Of a stretch of 52,475 nucleotides of DNA, positions 25,554 to 34,965 are shown in pieces. Source of the DNA: Candidatus Sericytochromatia bacterium (GTDB taxonomy: Bacteria; Cyanobacteriota; Sericytochromatia; S15B-MN24; JAQBPE01); NCBI GenBank assembly GCA_035285325.1, contig JAYKJB010000082.1:1-52475 (forward strand), in the 5' to 3' direction. Within the stretch, counting starts at the first letter, position 1; each line of letters begins with the position of its first letter. The notes under the pieces were generated by a model, which did not search any database, was not told the origin of the DNA, and worked only from the letters and a program-made list of their open reading frames with translations. The position numbers and the translations under genes were made by a program.

Positions 25554-26318
25554 TCAACGCAGGTTGACGTGGGTCCGCGCAGCCAGGTCGTCCAGGAACC
25601 GCTTACCGGCGGGCGAAGCGGCCGGGAAGGGGTTGCGGGCGTCCGAGGCCCACTTGGGCAGGGGATTGCCGGCGAAATCGACCTTGAAGGCTTCGTTGTT
25701 GAAGTCGTGACCGCTGGAGCCCGGGGGATACAGCACGGACACGCTCAGGTGAGGGGCCGGGCGGTGGCGGCTGGTCGGGTCGCCTTCGGGCTTGATGCGC
25801 ACCATCCCCCCATCGCGGTGGGTCCAGACCTCCATCGGGACAGGACGCCCGGTCTTGGGGTTGAGCACGGCTTGGCCGGTCCGCACATCCTTGATCACGC
25901 CCAGCTCCCGCAGGAAGCCGCGACGCTGCAATTCCTCGCGAATCTCGGCCGCCGCCTTGCCACGCAGGTCCATGCCTTGCACCGACTTGCCGAGCATTCC
26001 CTGCGCGTAGGCCTTGAGGGCCTGCTCGGTCCGCGGCGTCATCTGCGTGCTCCAGATCAGCGAAGGATTCTTGGCCACCAGTTCCGCAAAGCCCAGGTTC
26101 TGATCGGAGAGGGCGCGGGAGGCCGGCGTGGAGGTCACCCCGTGGCTGCGATTCAGCAGGCCGGTGCCGGGGCGAGCGGCCTTGACGAAGGCATCGCGGT
26201 CGACGTGCTTGGCCGCCTGAGGAACGGCGCGCTGAGCGGCTTTGCCAGCGAACGCATCCTTGACCTCGGCCGCCACGGCCCGTCCGATGTTCAGCTTGGA
26301 GAAGAGGTTGATGCCCAT
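25554..26318 (-). CDS. Hypothetical protein with an HDG/PEGDP-type C-terminal domain (toxin-like?)
   Basis: About 254 residues from the ATG at 26318 (MGINLFSKLNIGRAVAAEVK). The C-terminal ~110 residues read PMEVWTHRDGGMVRIKPEGD, then RPAPHLSVSVLYPP and DFNNEAFKVDFAGNPLPK, a Trp-His-Asp-Gly plus PHxSxSV pattern that reminds me of nuclease-like C-terminal domains of polymorphic toxins. I cannot name a family, and no immunity-gene candidate is obvious. No signal peptide is seen. A two-unit 11-bp repeat lies about 90 nt upstream (26405-26421). Treat the toxin idea as weak; an unknown conserved domain is as likely. Confidence 0.5.
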   Translation of the reverse strand: MGINLFSKLNIGRAVAAEVKDAFAGKAAQRAVPQAAKHVDRDAFVKAARPGTGLLNRSHGVTSTPASRALSDQNLGFAELVAKNPSLIWSTQMTPRTEQALKAYAQGMLGKSVQGMDLRGKAAAEIREELQRRGFLRELGVIKDVRTGQAVLNPKTGRPVPMEVWTHRDGGMVRIKPEGDPTSRHRPAPHLSVSVLYPPGSSGHDFNNEAFKVDFAGNPLPKWASDARNPFPAASPAGKRFLDDLAARTHVNLR

Positions 26319-26404
26319 CGCCGGCTGATTCCCCTGCACACGTTCACGACACTCAGGGTCTTTATGGAGCCGGCACCGCCAAAGCTGACGGCGTTCGAAG
26401 CAGA

Positions 26405-26421
26405 ATTAAACGACTTTTAAT
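26405..26421. promoter_or_regulatory. 11-bp-spaced TTAA direct repeat
   Basis: TTAA occurs at 26406-26409 and 26417-26420, exactly 11 bases apart, in an AT-rich patch within GC-rich DNA. It is about 90 nt upstream of the hypothetical gene starting at 26318 and is also near the end of the minus-strand kinase gene. It belongs to a series of similar sites in this window and may be a response-regulator half-box pair. Confidence 0.35.
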
Positions 26422-26529
26422 GCAACTCAGGAGATCAGGCTCGTGGGCGTTGCCAGGAAGGTTTCAGCCGAGCAGAGCAACCATCCGAGGAGACGCCCTG
26501 CGCCGCCCTTCGGGAGGCGGGAGAGCGCG

Positions 26530-27588
26530 CTAGACGAGGACCTCACGCCAGCCAGGATGCTGTCTGAAATACTGGCGGGTGGCCACCAGCAGGTCCCAGA
26601 ACAGGGCGGCACGCGATTGATCGCCGCGCTGCAGGGCGTCGGCGACCGCGCCCAGGTAAAACTCGACCCGCGCCGTTTCCATCACCAGTGGCAGGGCCTC
26701 GCGTTCAGCCAGCAACAGGGGCCGCTCGGTCTGGTAACCGGCCAGAAACGACATCAGGTCGCGATGGTTGGGCTCGCTGCGACCCGCCAGGACTTCCGGC
26801 CAGTTGAACCCCACTGGCAGCAACGCCAGCGCCAGATCGAAGACCCAGGGCCCGACGTTCCACATCCCGAAGTCGAGCACATCCGACACCTCGGGCCCCT
26901 GCCAGAACAGGTTCCGCTTGATCCAATCGCCATGGATCACGCCCACCGGCCATTCCTCGGAACTCTCGGCGATCGCCGGCGCCAGGGCCGCCACCTCATC
27001 CAGCAAGGCCGGCCACTCGGGACGCTGGGTGACGTAGGCCTCCAGGCCCGGCAACCCAGCCACCAGCGCACGCAAGGCCTCGCGCACATCCGCGGCAAAC
27101 CAGATGCGGTACTGCGCCAGCAGGCCCTTCATGGGACGCGGTGCGGGCAGCGGCCCCTCCTGAGTCACCAGGTGGAAGCGCGCCAGCCATTTGCCGGCTG
27201 CCCGGGCCTCCTCCCGGTCGTCGAACGGCTCGAAAACGGGGCGATCGCCGTAACGGTCTTCCCCACTCGCCAGGGAGAAGATCGCATAGGGGCTCTCGGC
27301 CAACCAGGTGATCGTATCGCCGCGGTTGTTGGCGTGGATCATGGGCGTGGGGTAGTGCGCCGCCCGCAGTTGCAGCACGATCCCGTGCTCCCACAGCAAC
27401 GAGTGGGCGTCGACCTGACGCGGGTCGTAGCGCTTGGCAAAGAAACGCCCCGCGTCCGATTCGAAGACACACGCGGCGGAATTCTCGCTCATTCCGTTGC
27501 GCAGGATGCCCCGATAAGCACCAAGCCCGGGATAGCGTCTGACAATTTGCGCCAGCGCGGCGCCTTCGATCTCTGGTTTGCCTTGCAC
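26530..27588 (-). CDS. Aminoglycoside-phosphotransferase (APH)-fold kinase
   Basis: A 352-residue APH-family protein. The catalytic loop VIHGDWIKRNLFW (HGDxxxxN) and the metal-binding VLDFGMWNVGPWVFDLA are both present, along with a KRYDP segment that may bear the ATP-binding Lys. Homologues phosphorylate aminoglycosides, homoserine, choline or spore-coat targets; the substrate here is unknown. GTG start (27588) 8 nt after the kinase-ATPase-TPR gene, so the three minus-strand genes from 32928 form an operon. Because its neighbour is a Ser/Thr kinase, a role in regulated phosphorylation of a small molecule or sugar is possible, but this is a guess. Confidence 0.78.
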   Translation of the reverse strand: MQGKPEIEGAALAQIVRRYPGLGAYRGILRNGMSENSAACVFESDAGRFFAKRYDPRQVDAHSLLWEHGIVLQLRAAHYPTPMIHANNRGDTITWLAESPYAIFSLASGEDRYGDRPVFEPFDDREEARAAGKWLARFHLVTQEGPLPAPRPMKGLLAQYRIWFAADVREALRALVAGLPGLEAYVTQRPEWPALLDEVAALAPAIAESSEEWPVGVIHGDWIKRNLFWQGPEVSDVLDFGMWNVGPWVFDLALALLPVGFNWPEVLAGRSEPNHRDLMSFLAGYQTERPLLLAEREALPLVMETARVEFYLGAVADALQRGDQSRAALFWDLLVATRQYFRQHPGWREVLV

Positions 27589-27596
27589 GAAAGTTC

Positions 27597-30500
27597 TCAG
27601 TGTGGTCGTTCTAGTGTATCACGGGCCACGCCGCTGCCATCCAGGACACGCTGGCGCTCCCGATGATGGAAGAAGGCCTGTCGTGCGGGTTCTTCCAGCA
27701 CCGCCACCTGTTCCCAGAGCAAGGCGCGCGCCCGGGAAATCAGGGCGCTCGCGGCTTGGACGGTGGGATGCGCCCGGGCCTGGCCGAAGGCGGCGATCGC
27801 CTCGACCACCGGAGACCCGATCGCGCGCGCCACCTCGGCGACGGCCTCAAATTGCACAGTGGCCTGGTTGGCCTGTCCTTCAGCCAGGGCGAGTTCGCCG
27901 AGCACGGTGCGCAAGACCGCCTCGTGATAGCGCGTGCCGATGTCGCAGGCCAGCGCCAGACCCGCCCGCGCCTTCGCCGCCGCCTCGCGGGGATCATCCG
28001 CCAGCCAGGCCACCAGGGCGCCGGTCGCCAGCAAGGCGACCTCCAGCCCTCGCCCGGGCCGCACTTGCTTCAGTTCGTCGGCCCGGGCCAGGTAGCGCGC
28101 GGCCTGCTCGAAGTCGCCACGGCGAGCTGCCAGTTCGGCCAGGAAAGCGCAGACCCGACTTTCCGGCTCGCGGTCCCCCGTCTCCTCCATGTGGGCCAGC
28201 AGGGTACCAGCGGTGGCTTCAGCCGCCTCGAACTGGCCGAGGTGACACTGGGCCCGCACCCGATACAGCAGCACCTGCGCCTCCATGTAGCGGTGCTGGA
28301 GGTCTCGCGCGATCGTGAGGGCCTCGTCCAGCTCGCGCTCGACCCGTTCGAGCCGCCCCGCGTGCATGCGGGCCACAGCGTGCAGGCAGATCGCCATGCC
28401 CTTGGTGTAGCGCGAGTTGAGCGTGGCCGAAACGGCCTTGGCCTCCGCGGCGTGGCGCTCCATCTCACTGAACTCGCCCAGTTCGTAAGCCGTGATGGCG
28501 AGGTTGAGACAGGCGATCGCCAGTTCGTCACTGGCACCGATCTCGAAACAGATCTGGCGGTTGCGGGTGAAGGTACGCTGGGCCGCCCGATGGTCGGTCA
28601 GCAAGTTCTGAGCGGTTCCCAGGAAGTTGAGCGTGGTGTTGAGGGCGATCCAGTCGCCCAGTTCGGCCAAACAGGATTCGGACTGCTCCAGATAGGCAAT
28701 CCCCTGCGTCACCCGGGACGGAGCCGACGCCACGTAGAAGTAGCCCAGCATGCCGAGCGCCTCGCCTTCCTGGCCGGTGAAGCCGCCCCGCCGGGCGCGC
28801 TGCAGGGCCTGTTCGGCCGACTCGCAGGCCAGCTGAATGTCCCCCTGAAAATAGGCGATGCGCGCGGCCAGGGTGAGCGCCCGCGTCGCGCCGGCCTCGT
28901 CGTTCACCTCATCGGCCACGGACCTGGCGCGTCGCACGCAATCCAGAGCCGCCGAGAGATTGCCGAGCACCTGGTGACAGCGCCCCAGCCAGTTCAGCAG
29001 GTAACCTTGCAGGCGGCGGTCCTGGGCCGCCTCAGCCAGTGCCAGGGCCTCGGTGTAGGCCAGTTTCGCCTGGTCGTTCCGCCCCATCACGCGGTAGACG
29101 TCGCCCAGGGCCTGCAAGGCCCGCAGCCGGGCCCCCGAGACGCCCTCCGCCCCGGACTCCGCCTCGATCAGCTGGAGGCAAGCCGCGAGGAAGTGCTGCG
29201 CCTGGACATTGGCAAACAACGCGGCGTGACGCTCGCCCGCTTCGAGGGCCCAGGCGACGGCGGCCGGGCCCCGCTCGCCGGCCAGCGAGTGATGGGCCAG
29301 CGCCGTGACCTGGTCGAGCGGGATTTCCAGGGCCCAGACGCGGGAGGCGATCAGTTCTCGCCACGTCCCCCCGACAGAAGCCTCGAGGGCCTCAGCCACC
29401 CGCGTGTGCAGGGCGAGTTTCTGCGCGGGCGGCAGTTCGGAGACCAGCAACTCGTTGATCAGATCCTGGGAGAAGGCGTAGCCCCCCTCCTCGCTTTCGA
29501 CCAGCACCTGGGCCCGCGCCAGACTCGCGACGGCGGCGAAGAGCTCCTCGTCGTCCAGCCCAGCCACCTCGCGGAGCAGGTCCAAGCTGAACGCCCGGCC
29601 GATGATGGCCCCCGCAAAGGCCACCTGCTGCGCTTCGGGCGAGAGGCCGCGGATGCGCCAGGCCAGCAGCCCGGCGACGCCATCGGGAAGTTCCTCGGCG
29701 GCAAGGTCGAGCTGGGTGTTCCAGTTGCCACGCACGAACTGCAGCGTGCCGCTCTGAACGAGGTGCTCCAGCAGGCGCTCGATGAAAAAGGGACTGCCCT
29801 TGGCCAGACGAGCGACCGTGTCGACGAAGGCCGGGGCCACCTCGATCGTGCCCAGCATGGCCGTGATCATGCGGCGGGCGGCCTCCCGAGACAGCGCGGA
29901 GACCGGCAGCAGCGTCAGATCGGGGGGTTCGAAGGCCGGCACCTCGCGGCTGCTCATGATCAGCAGGAGGGGTTCGTTCGGGATGTTGCGCAGAATGTAA
30001 TCCAGCAGTTCCCGGGACAGCGCGTCGGCCCACTGCCAGTCCTCGAGCACCAGCACCAGCGGCTGCTGGGCCGCCAGACAGGCGAGCAGCTCGGTGATGG
30101 TCGCCTGCGTGCGCAGCTTCTCCTTGGTGGGACTATCGAGGGCGGGGGCCGGGGCGCCCCCCAGCTCGGGCAACAGCTGCACCAGCAGGGGCGCATAAGC
30201 GGCCAGCACGCCCGGCAGTTCCCGCTGAATGGTCGGCAGCAGTTGCCGCAAGGCCATCACCCAGGGCTCATAGGGCGCGCTGCCGCGCTCAAAGCTACGT
30301 CCGGTGACGCTGAGCAGGTCGGCGAGCTGGACCTTGAAGCGAAATTCCTGCAACAAACGACTCTTGCCGATGCCCGGCGCGCCCGCGACCAGCACGCCAC
30401 CACCTCGGCGCGCCCGCAGCAGAGCCTCGAGCTGGCCCTCCAGCAAGCGCATCTCCTGCTCACGACCGATCAAGGGGGAACTCAGCAAGCGGGCCCCGAC

Positions 30501-31295
30501 CCGCTCCACAACGTCGGCCCCGAGGGCCTCGAGCACCTGTTGGGCAGACTGGAAGCGGTCCAGCGGGTTCTTGGCGAGCAGACGCAGCACCAGCCGGTCC
30601 ATGGCGGGCGAGATTTCCGGGCGACGAATGGAAGGCGGTTCGGGAATATCCTCGATGTGGGCACGCAGCATCTCGCGCGGCACCTCACTGGCAAAAGGCA
30701 ACTGGCCTGTGAGCAGTTCATAGGCCAGTACCCCGACCGAATACAGGTCCGTCCGCTGGTCGATCGCGCCCCGCCTGATCACCTCGGGCGCCAGATAGGC
30801 CAACGTGCCATTCACGAAGCCCCCGGGCGGCCTGGCAAAGTCCATCAGGCCGTAGTCCATCAGCTTGACGCTGCCGTCCGGCCGGACCCTCACGTTCTCG
30901 GACTTGACATCGAGATGCACGAACCCGAGCTGGTGGATGTAGCTGAGGGCCGCCAGCAACTCGGTCAGAACGGCCACCACGCGCGCCTCCGACAAGGGCA
31001 GCTGTTCGTGCAAGCCCCGCCCGGGCACGTACTCCATCGTGAAGTAGGGCTCCCCATCCGGCGTGACCCCGTAGTCGTACACCGCGCAACAATGCGGGTG
31101 ACGCAGCTGGGTCATCAGGCGAAATTCCTGCTTGAACTGCAGGACCGACTTCTCGGATTGCCGGAACTTTGGCGCGATCAGCTTGAGCGCCGCTTCCTGA
31201 CCAGTCAGCAGGTCCAGCACCCGCGACACGTTGCCCATGGCCCCCCCTCCCAGGGGTTCCAGCACCTGATAGCGGTTGGCGAGCAGCACGGTCAC
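27597..31295 (-). CDS. Ser/Thr protein kinase - AAA ATPase - TPR regulator
   Basis: A 1232-residue multidomain protein. Residues ~8-265 are a Hanks-type kinase: glycine loop GGGAMGNV (16-23), Lys38, catalytic HLDVKSENV (127-129 HLD, not the usual HRD), DYG at 147-149 and APE at 169-171. Residues ~275-650 form an AAA ATPase with Walker A GAPGIGKS (305-312) and Walker B VLVLEDWQWAD. The C-terminal half is repeated helices of TPR type. This layout (kinase, ATPase, TPRs) occurs in PknK-like and cyanobacterial signalling proteins. Being GTG-started, it follows the glycoside hydrolase gene by 13 nt. It likely integrates a signal via the TPRs and ATPase; partners are unknown. Confidence 0.88.
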   Translation of the reverse strand: MTVLLANRYQVLEPLGGGAMGNVSRVLDLLTGQEAALKLIAPKFRQSEKSVLQFKQEFRLMTQLRHPHCCAVYDYGVTPDGEPYFTMEYVPGRGLHEQLPLSEARVVAVLTELLAALSYIHQLGFVHLDVKSENVRVRPDGSVKLMDYGLMDFARPPGGFVNGTLAYLAPEVIRRGAIDQRTDLYSVGVLAYELLTGQLPFASEVPREMLRAHIEDIPEPPSIRRPEISPAMDRLVLRLLAKNPLDRFQSAQQVLEALGADVVERVGARLLSSPLIGREQEMRLLEGQLEALLRARRGGGVLVAGAPGIGKSRLLQEFRFKVQLADLLSVTGRSFERGSAPYEPWVMALRQLLPTIQRELPGVLAAYAPLLVQLLPELGGAPAPALDSPTKEKLRTQATITELLACLAAQQPLVLVLEDWQWADALSRELLDYILRNIPNEPLLLIMSSREVPAFEPPDLTLLPVSALSREAARRMITAMLGTIEVAPAFVDTVARLAKGSPFFIERLLEHLVQSGTLQFVRGNWNTQLDLAAEELPDGVAGLLAWRIRGLSPEAQQVAFAGAIIGRAFSLDLLREVAGLDDEELFAAVASLARAQVLVESEEGGYAFSQDLINELLVSELPPAQKLALHTRVAEALEASVGGTWRELIASRVWALEIPLDQVTALAHHSLAGERGPAAVAWALEAGERHAALFANVQAQHFLAACLQLIEAESGAEGVSGARLRALQALGDVYRVMGRNDQAKLAYTEALALAEAAQDRRLQGYLLNWLGRCHQVLGNLSAALDCVRRARSVADEVNDEAGATRALTLAARIAYFQGDIQLACESAEQALQRARRGGFTGQEGEALGMLGYFYVASAPSRVTQGIAYLEQSESCLAELGDWIALNTTLNFLGTAQNLLTDHRAAQRTFTRNRQICFEIGASDELAIACLNLAITAYELGEFSEMERHAAEAKAVSATLNSRYTKGMAICLHAVARMHAGRLERVERELDEALTIARDLQHRYMEAQVLLYRVRAQCHLGQFEAAEATAGTLLAHMEETGDREPESRVCAFLAELAARRGDFEQAARYLARADELKQVRPGRGLEVALLATGALVAWLADDPREAAAKARAGLALACDIGTRYHEAVLRTVLGELALAEGQANQATVQFEAVAEVARAIGSPVVEAIAAFGQARAHPTVQAASALISRARALLWEQVAVLEEPARQAFFHHRERQRVLDGSGVARDTLERPH

Positions 31296-31308
31296 GGCGC
31301 GAGCTCCC

Positions 31309-32928
31309 TCAGGGCAGCGGGCGAGGCGTCACGCTCGCGTCAGCGGTGGCCTGGATCACCATGCGGGCCCGCGGACCTTCCTGCGCCTGCCGGTCGACCC
31401 CCGCCACGTGCAACGCTTCAAGCGCCTCCGGCCCTTTGAGTGGAAAACGCCATTCCACCCGCGTGGCCGGGGCAATCTCGGTCTTCCAGCGCCCGCCTTG
31501 ACGGGCATAGACCGTCCACAACCAGGGCACGGTGCCCGGTCGCGGCGAGATGGTCACGTTCAGAGCCTGGCGCTCGGCATCCTTGGCCATAGCCAGCCGG
31601 GGAACGGCCGGCGGTTTACCCGCCAACCAGGGCGTGGCCGGCATCAGGGCCGGCAGCTTGTAGGCCTCGCCCCGCAACAACGGCCCGACCCCCGGTGGCT
31701 CGTCGGCCATGGCCTTGATGCTGAAGTGAATGTGTCCGCTGGCCCCGGGCTGGAGGCGCGTCCAGTTGATCTGATAGGCAATCTGCCGGGCCACAAAGCC
31801 GCGGTCGCCCGCCTCGCGCACGCGGCTGGTGAACAGGCCGGGCCAGATATGGCGTTGGTGCGTGTTCTGCTCCACCCACCACTTGAGCAGAATCGGGTAG
31901 GACTGATCCGGATTCTCGATCGACCAGTAGAGCTGCGGCGCGAAGTAATCCACCCAGCCACGCGCCAGCCAGAGCCGCGCATCGGCATAGATGGCGTCAT
32001 ACTGGCTCATTCCCTTGATCTGGGCGGGATGGCCCGCCTTCCAGATGCCAAAGGGACTGATGCCCAGCTTGACCCCCGGTTTTTCGAGCTTGATCGCCTG
32101 ATACAAGCGTTTGACGAATCGATTGACGTTGTCGCGCCGCCAGTCGTCGCGGGCGAGCTTGCCCCCACCCGTCTGGTACCTGGCGTAGCTGGCGTCATCG
32201 GGGAACGGAATGTAGAGGGGCTTGCCCTTCGCATCCGAGGCCTGTTTGCCGTCGAGGCCAATCACCGGCTCCCGGTAGGGATAAAAGTAGTCGTCCATGT
32301 GAATGGCGTCGACGTCGTAGCGCTTCACCACGTCCATGATCACGCCGAGAGAGTGTTCCTGCACCTCGCTCTCGCCAGGGTCAAGCCAGAGGTAGCGCCC
32401 GTATCGCTTGACCAGATGGGGTTTGCTGACCGAGATGTGTTGGGGAGCTGGATCCGATTGCCCGTCCTCCAGCACCCGTGCCCGGTAGGGGTTCAGCCAC
32501 GCGTGTAGTTCCAGGCCACGCGCGTGCGCTTCCTCGACGGCAAAGGCCAACGGGTCATACAGCGGCTCCGGCGGAGTGCCCTGACGGCCCGTCAGGTACT
32601 CGCTCCACGGCTCCCGGGGTGAGGCATACAGGGCGTCACAGGCGGGACGAATTTGCAGAATCACGGCATTCAGGCGCAACGAGACGGCGCGATCCAGCAA
32701 AGCCTGCAATTCGGCCTTCTGGCGCTCCACCGGCAAGCCGGGGCGGCTGGGCCAGTCGATGTTGGACACCGAGGCGATCCACGCCGCGCGGCACTCCCGC
32801 GCCAGCTCGGGCGGCTCCTGGCCCGTTTCGCCGGACGCATCCAGTGCCTGGGCGGCCACGCTGCCGGGCAAGGTGGCCACGGCGCAGGCGAGGCCCACAA
32901 GCGCACGCAGGTAGATTCGATTGAACAT
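31309..32928 (-). CDS. GHL10-type glycoside hydrolase (secreted, YngK-like)
   Basis: About 539 residues with a signal peptide (LVGLACAVATLPGSVAAQA). The catalytic domain shows the GHL10/DUF187 family run: ECRAAWIASVSNIDWPSRPG, LNAVILQIRPACDALYAS, LELHAWLNPYRA, YDVDAIHMDDYFYPYREP and GISPFGIWKAGHP. This is a TIM-barrel hydrolase group of uncertain substrate, suspected to act on cell-surface glycans or peptidoglycan. The last ~130 residues are a beta-rich module. The start ATG at 32928 is preferred over an upstream frame. It heads the operon with the kinase-ATPase-TPR protein and the APH kinase. Confidence 0.85.
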   Translation of the reverse strand: MFNRIYLRALVGLACAVATLPGSVAAQALDASGETGQEPPELARECRAAWIASVSNIDWPSRPGLPVERQKAELQALLDRAVSLRLNAVILQIRPACDALYASPREPWSEYLTGRQGTPPEPLYDPLAFAVEEAHARGLELHAWLNPYRARVLEDGQSDPAPQHISVSKPHLVKRYGRYLWLDPGESEVQEHSLGVIMDVVKRYDVDAIHMDDYFYPYREPVIGLDGKQASDAKGKPLYIPFPDDASYARYQTGGGKLARDDWRRDNVNRFVKRLYQAIKLEKPGVKLGISPFGIWKAGHPAQIKGMSQYDAIYADARLWLARGWVDYFAPQLYWSIENPDQSYPILLKWWVEQNTHQRHIWPGLFTSRVREAGDRGFVARQIAYQINWTRLQPGASGHIHFSIKAMADEPPGVGPLLRGEAYKLPALMPATPWLAGKPPAVPRLAMAKDAERQALNVTISPRPGTVPWLWTVYARQGGRWKTEIAPATRVEWRFPLKGPEALEALHVAGVDRQAQEGPRARMVIQATADASVTPRPLP

Positions 32929-33152
32929 CCCCTGGAATTCCTTTATCCGGCCCGCCCGGCGCAAGCGCCTCCACCCGCGTCACCCCCTTAACTTTAACAG
33001 GCCGGGGCCGCTTTTTGCGGGCGGGCTCGGGCAAACTTGCGGGAGGCACCGCCGGATGCTGCCGGGACACGCCATGGTGCAGGTGGTCGAAGCGGGGTGT
33101 GGCCCCTCAGGAAGTACTGTCCAGGCCACGGGGAGGGTGTTACGATGGGCCC

Positions 33153-34343
33153 ATGCTTGCCTCCAGCGAGCCCCTGTGGGGGGTTGCCATCTCCAGCCAC
33201 CAGAACGATGGCGGCGCGCCCGCTTCGGACTGGACGATGGCCGAACGGGCCCGCTTGTTGCCGGTGGCCTCGGGGCTTGGGGCTGACTTTCGCCGCTACT
33301 GGCGCGACGACCTTGACCGCCTGAAAGACGAGATCGGCGCCAACGCGTTTCGTTTCAGCGTCGAGTGGGCCCGCGTCGAGCCGGAGCCGGGCCGCATCGA
33401 TCCCCAGGAGATGGACTTCCTGCTCAAACTGCTGGAAGGCGCCCGAGACCGTGGGTTGGCGGTGATCCTCACCCTGCATCACTTCACGTCACCGAACTGG
33501 CTACACGGCCTGCCCGGCGGAGGCTGGGAAGGTCTGGAAAGCACCGCCCGCTTCGAACGCTACACCCGTTTGATCGCACGCGAGTTCGGTCAGGCGGTGC
33601 GCTACTGGCTGACGTTCAATGAACCGACCAATTTGCTGGTGGGGGGTTACCTCTCGGGTCGGATGCCGCCCTTTCGCAAGGGTCCGCTGGCCCTGGGCCG
33701 CGCGGCCAGGCATCTGGTGCTGGCCCACGAACGTGCCTACGAAGCGATTCACGACCTGCACTCGGCGGCCATGGTATCCGTCAGCGAATTTTCCGGCATC
33801 CTGAGGCTCGGCGTCGGACTCGATTATCAACCCGGACACCTGCTCGATGGTCTGCGCACCAGAGGGCAGGCCGCCGCGAGCGGGCTGACGTTCCCGCACC
33901 TGGATTACATTGGCCTGCATTACTACGGGGACATCCCGCCCTTGGAACTGATCCATTTTCCGCTGCGGTTTCACCGTTTCCCCGCGCGCCCTGAGGGGTT
34001 TGGGCGCCTCATCCGGCAAACCTGGGCGCGCTATCGTCTGCCGATCCTGATCGGCGAAAATGGCCTGGCCACGCGCAACCACGCAGCTCGCCCGGACGGC
34101 TGGACCTCAGACCGGTACCTGGAAGCCCACGTCGCGGAGGTTCGCGCAGCCCGGACGGCAGGCATTCCCATCCTGGGTTATTGCTGGTGGACCCTGACGG
34201 ACAATTACGAGTGGGGAAGCTTCGACAACCGCTTCGGGCTCTATCGCGTGGAATGCGCCAGTGGCGACTACACCCGCCACGCCACCCCCGCCGTGGCGGC
34301 CTTCCGCCGCGCCATCCGGCAGGAAAGCGGCCACGAGGATTGA
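33153..34343 (+). CDS. Glycoside hydrolase family 1 (beta-glucosidase-like)
   Basis: A 396-residue GH1 enzyme. The acid/base motif TFNEP puts Glu157 in place and the nucleophile motif ILIGENG gives Glu302; WALSSHQ-like start (GVAISSHQNDG), FRFSVEWARVEP and TLHHFTSPNWL also match. The C-terminal YCWWTLTDNYEWGSFDNRFGLY is the aglycone-side motif of GH1. It has no signal peptide, so it probably works in the cytoplasm on imported beta-glucosides or galactosides. The ATG at 33153 is chosen for family alignment; upstream frame codons look random. It faces away from the GHL10 gene. Confidence 0.9.
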   Translation: MLASSEPLWGVAISSHQNDGGAPASDWTMAERARLLPVASGLGADFRRYWRDDLDRLKDEIGANAFRFSVEWARVEPEPGRIDPQEMDFLLKLLEGARDRGLAVILTLHHFTSPNWLHGLPGGGWEGLESTARFERYTRLIAREFGQAVRYWLTFNEPTNLLVGGYLSGRMPPFRKGPLALGRAARHLVLAHERAYEAIHDLHSAAMVSVSEFSGILRLGVGLDYQPGHLLDGLRTRGQAAASGLTFPHLDYIGLHYYGDIPPLELIHFPLRFHRFPARPEGFGRLIRQTWARYRLPILIGENGLATRNHAARPDGWTSDRYLEAHVAEVRAARTAGIPILGYCWWTLTDNYEWGSFDNRFGLYRVECASGDYTRHATPAVAAFRRAIRQESGHED

Positions 34344-34399
34344 CGGCGACGCGCCGATGAGGGCGCAAGGGGGCCGCGCTGTCCGGGTACACAGCCGTC

Positions 34400-34909
34400 A
34401 TGTCCCGGCCCCGCCCTCTCTGGTTGCCCCTGCTTCTGAGCCTCACCTGCTGGCTCACGCAGCCTTGCCAGCCCGCCCTTGCGCTGGGCCAGGTGGTGAT
34501 CTTCCGCGATGCTGACCTGGCGGAACACTACCGAGTCCTGGCGGCCAAGGTGACCAAGCTGCAGTTGCGCGCGGCGGCCGATGAGGACATGCTGAAGCGC
34601 CGTGCCAAACCGCTCACGTGCCGGGCCACCATCCGGGAGGTGTACCCCCCGGAGGACACGCAACTGGATCCGGACGCCTGCCGCGTGGTGCTGGCGCTGA
34701 CGAGCGTGAGTGGGCACGCCGCGACCGACCTGCCGGCGATCGCCTTCTGGGTGCCGCGCCCCCGCGCGCTCTCCCTGAAGCGCAACGAACCCGTGAGTTT
34801 GAGCGCGCAGGTGGTCGCCATCGAGCCCAACGGCGCCGTGGCGATTGAGATTCAGGCCCCGGTCGGCTGGCTGGACGTCACGGACCAGGCCCTTCCCTCC
34901 CCCCCTTGA
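34400..34909 (+). CDS. Secreted protein of unknown function
   Basis: A 169-residue protein with a clear signal peptide (LWLPLLLSLTCWLTQPCQPALA). The mature part is beta-rich and includes LTCRATIREVYPPEDTQL, RVVLALTSVSG, IAFWVPRPRAL and VSLSAQVVAIEPNG, which together resemble a small OB- or immunoglobulin-like fold. I recognise no family. One GCGATCGC lies in the gene. It is 56 nt after the GH1 gene and 56 nt before glpK, so it may be cotranscribed. Confidence 0.6.
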   Translation: MSRPRPLWLPLLLSLTCWLTQPCQPALALGQVVIFRDADLAEHYRVLAAKVTKLQLRAAADEDMLKRRAKPLTCRATIREVYPPEDTQLDPDACRVVLALTSVSGHAATDLPAIAFWVPRPRALSLKRNEPVSLSAQVVAIEPNGAVAIEIQAPVGWLDVTDQALPSPP

Positions 34910-34965
34910 GTTCCCCCGCGGGAGCCCCGCGCCCCGCCCAGGATTGATGAAAAGGAGAACCTGAG

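Noticed and set aside
27663-31439. A 1258-codon open frame on the plus strand, antisense to the kinase-ATPase-TPR gene
   Set aside because: Its composition (Gln/Gly/Arg-rich, no domains) is a byproduct of high-GC codon bias on the other strand, where clear kinase and ATPase motifs exist.
32984-33000. CCCTTAACTTTAA before the GHL10 gene as another member of the 11-bp box series
   Set aside because: The TTAA cores are 6, not 11, bases apart and no third unit was found.
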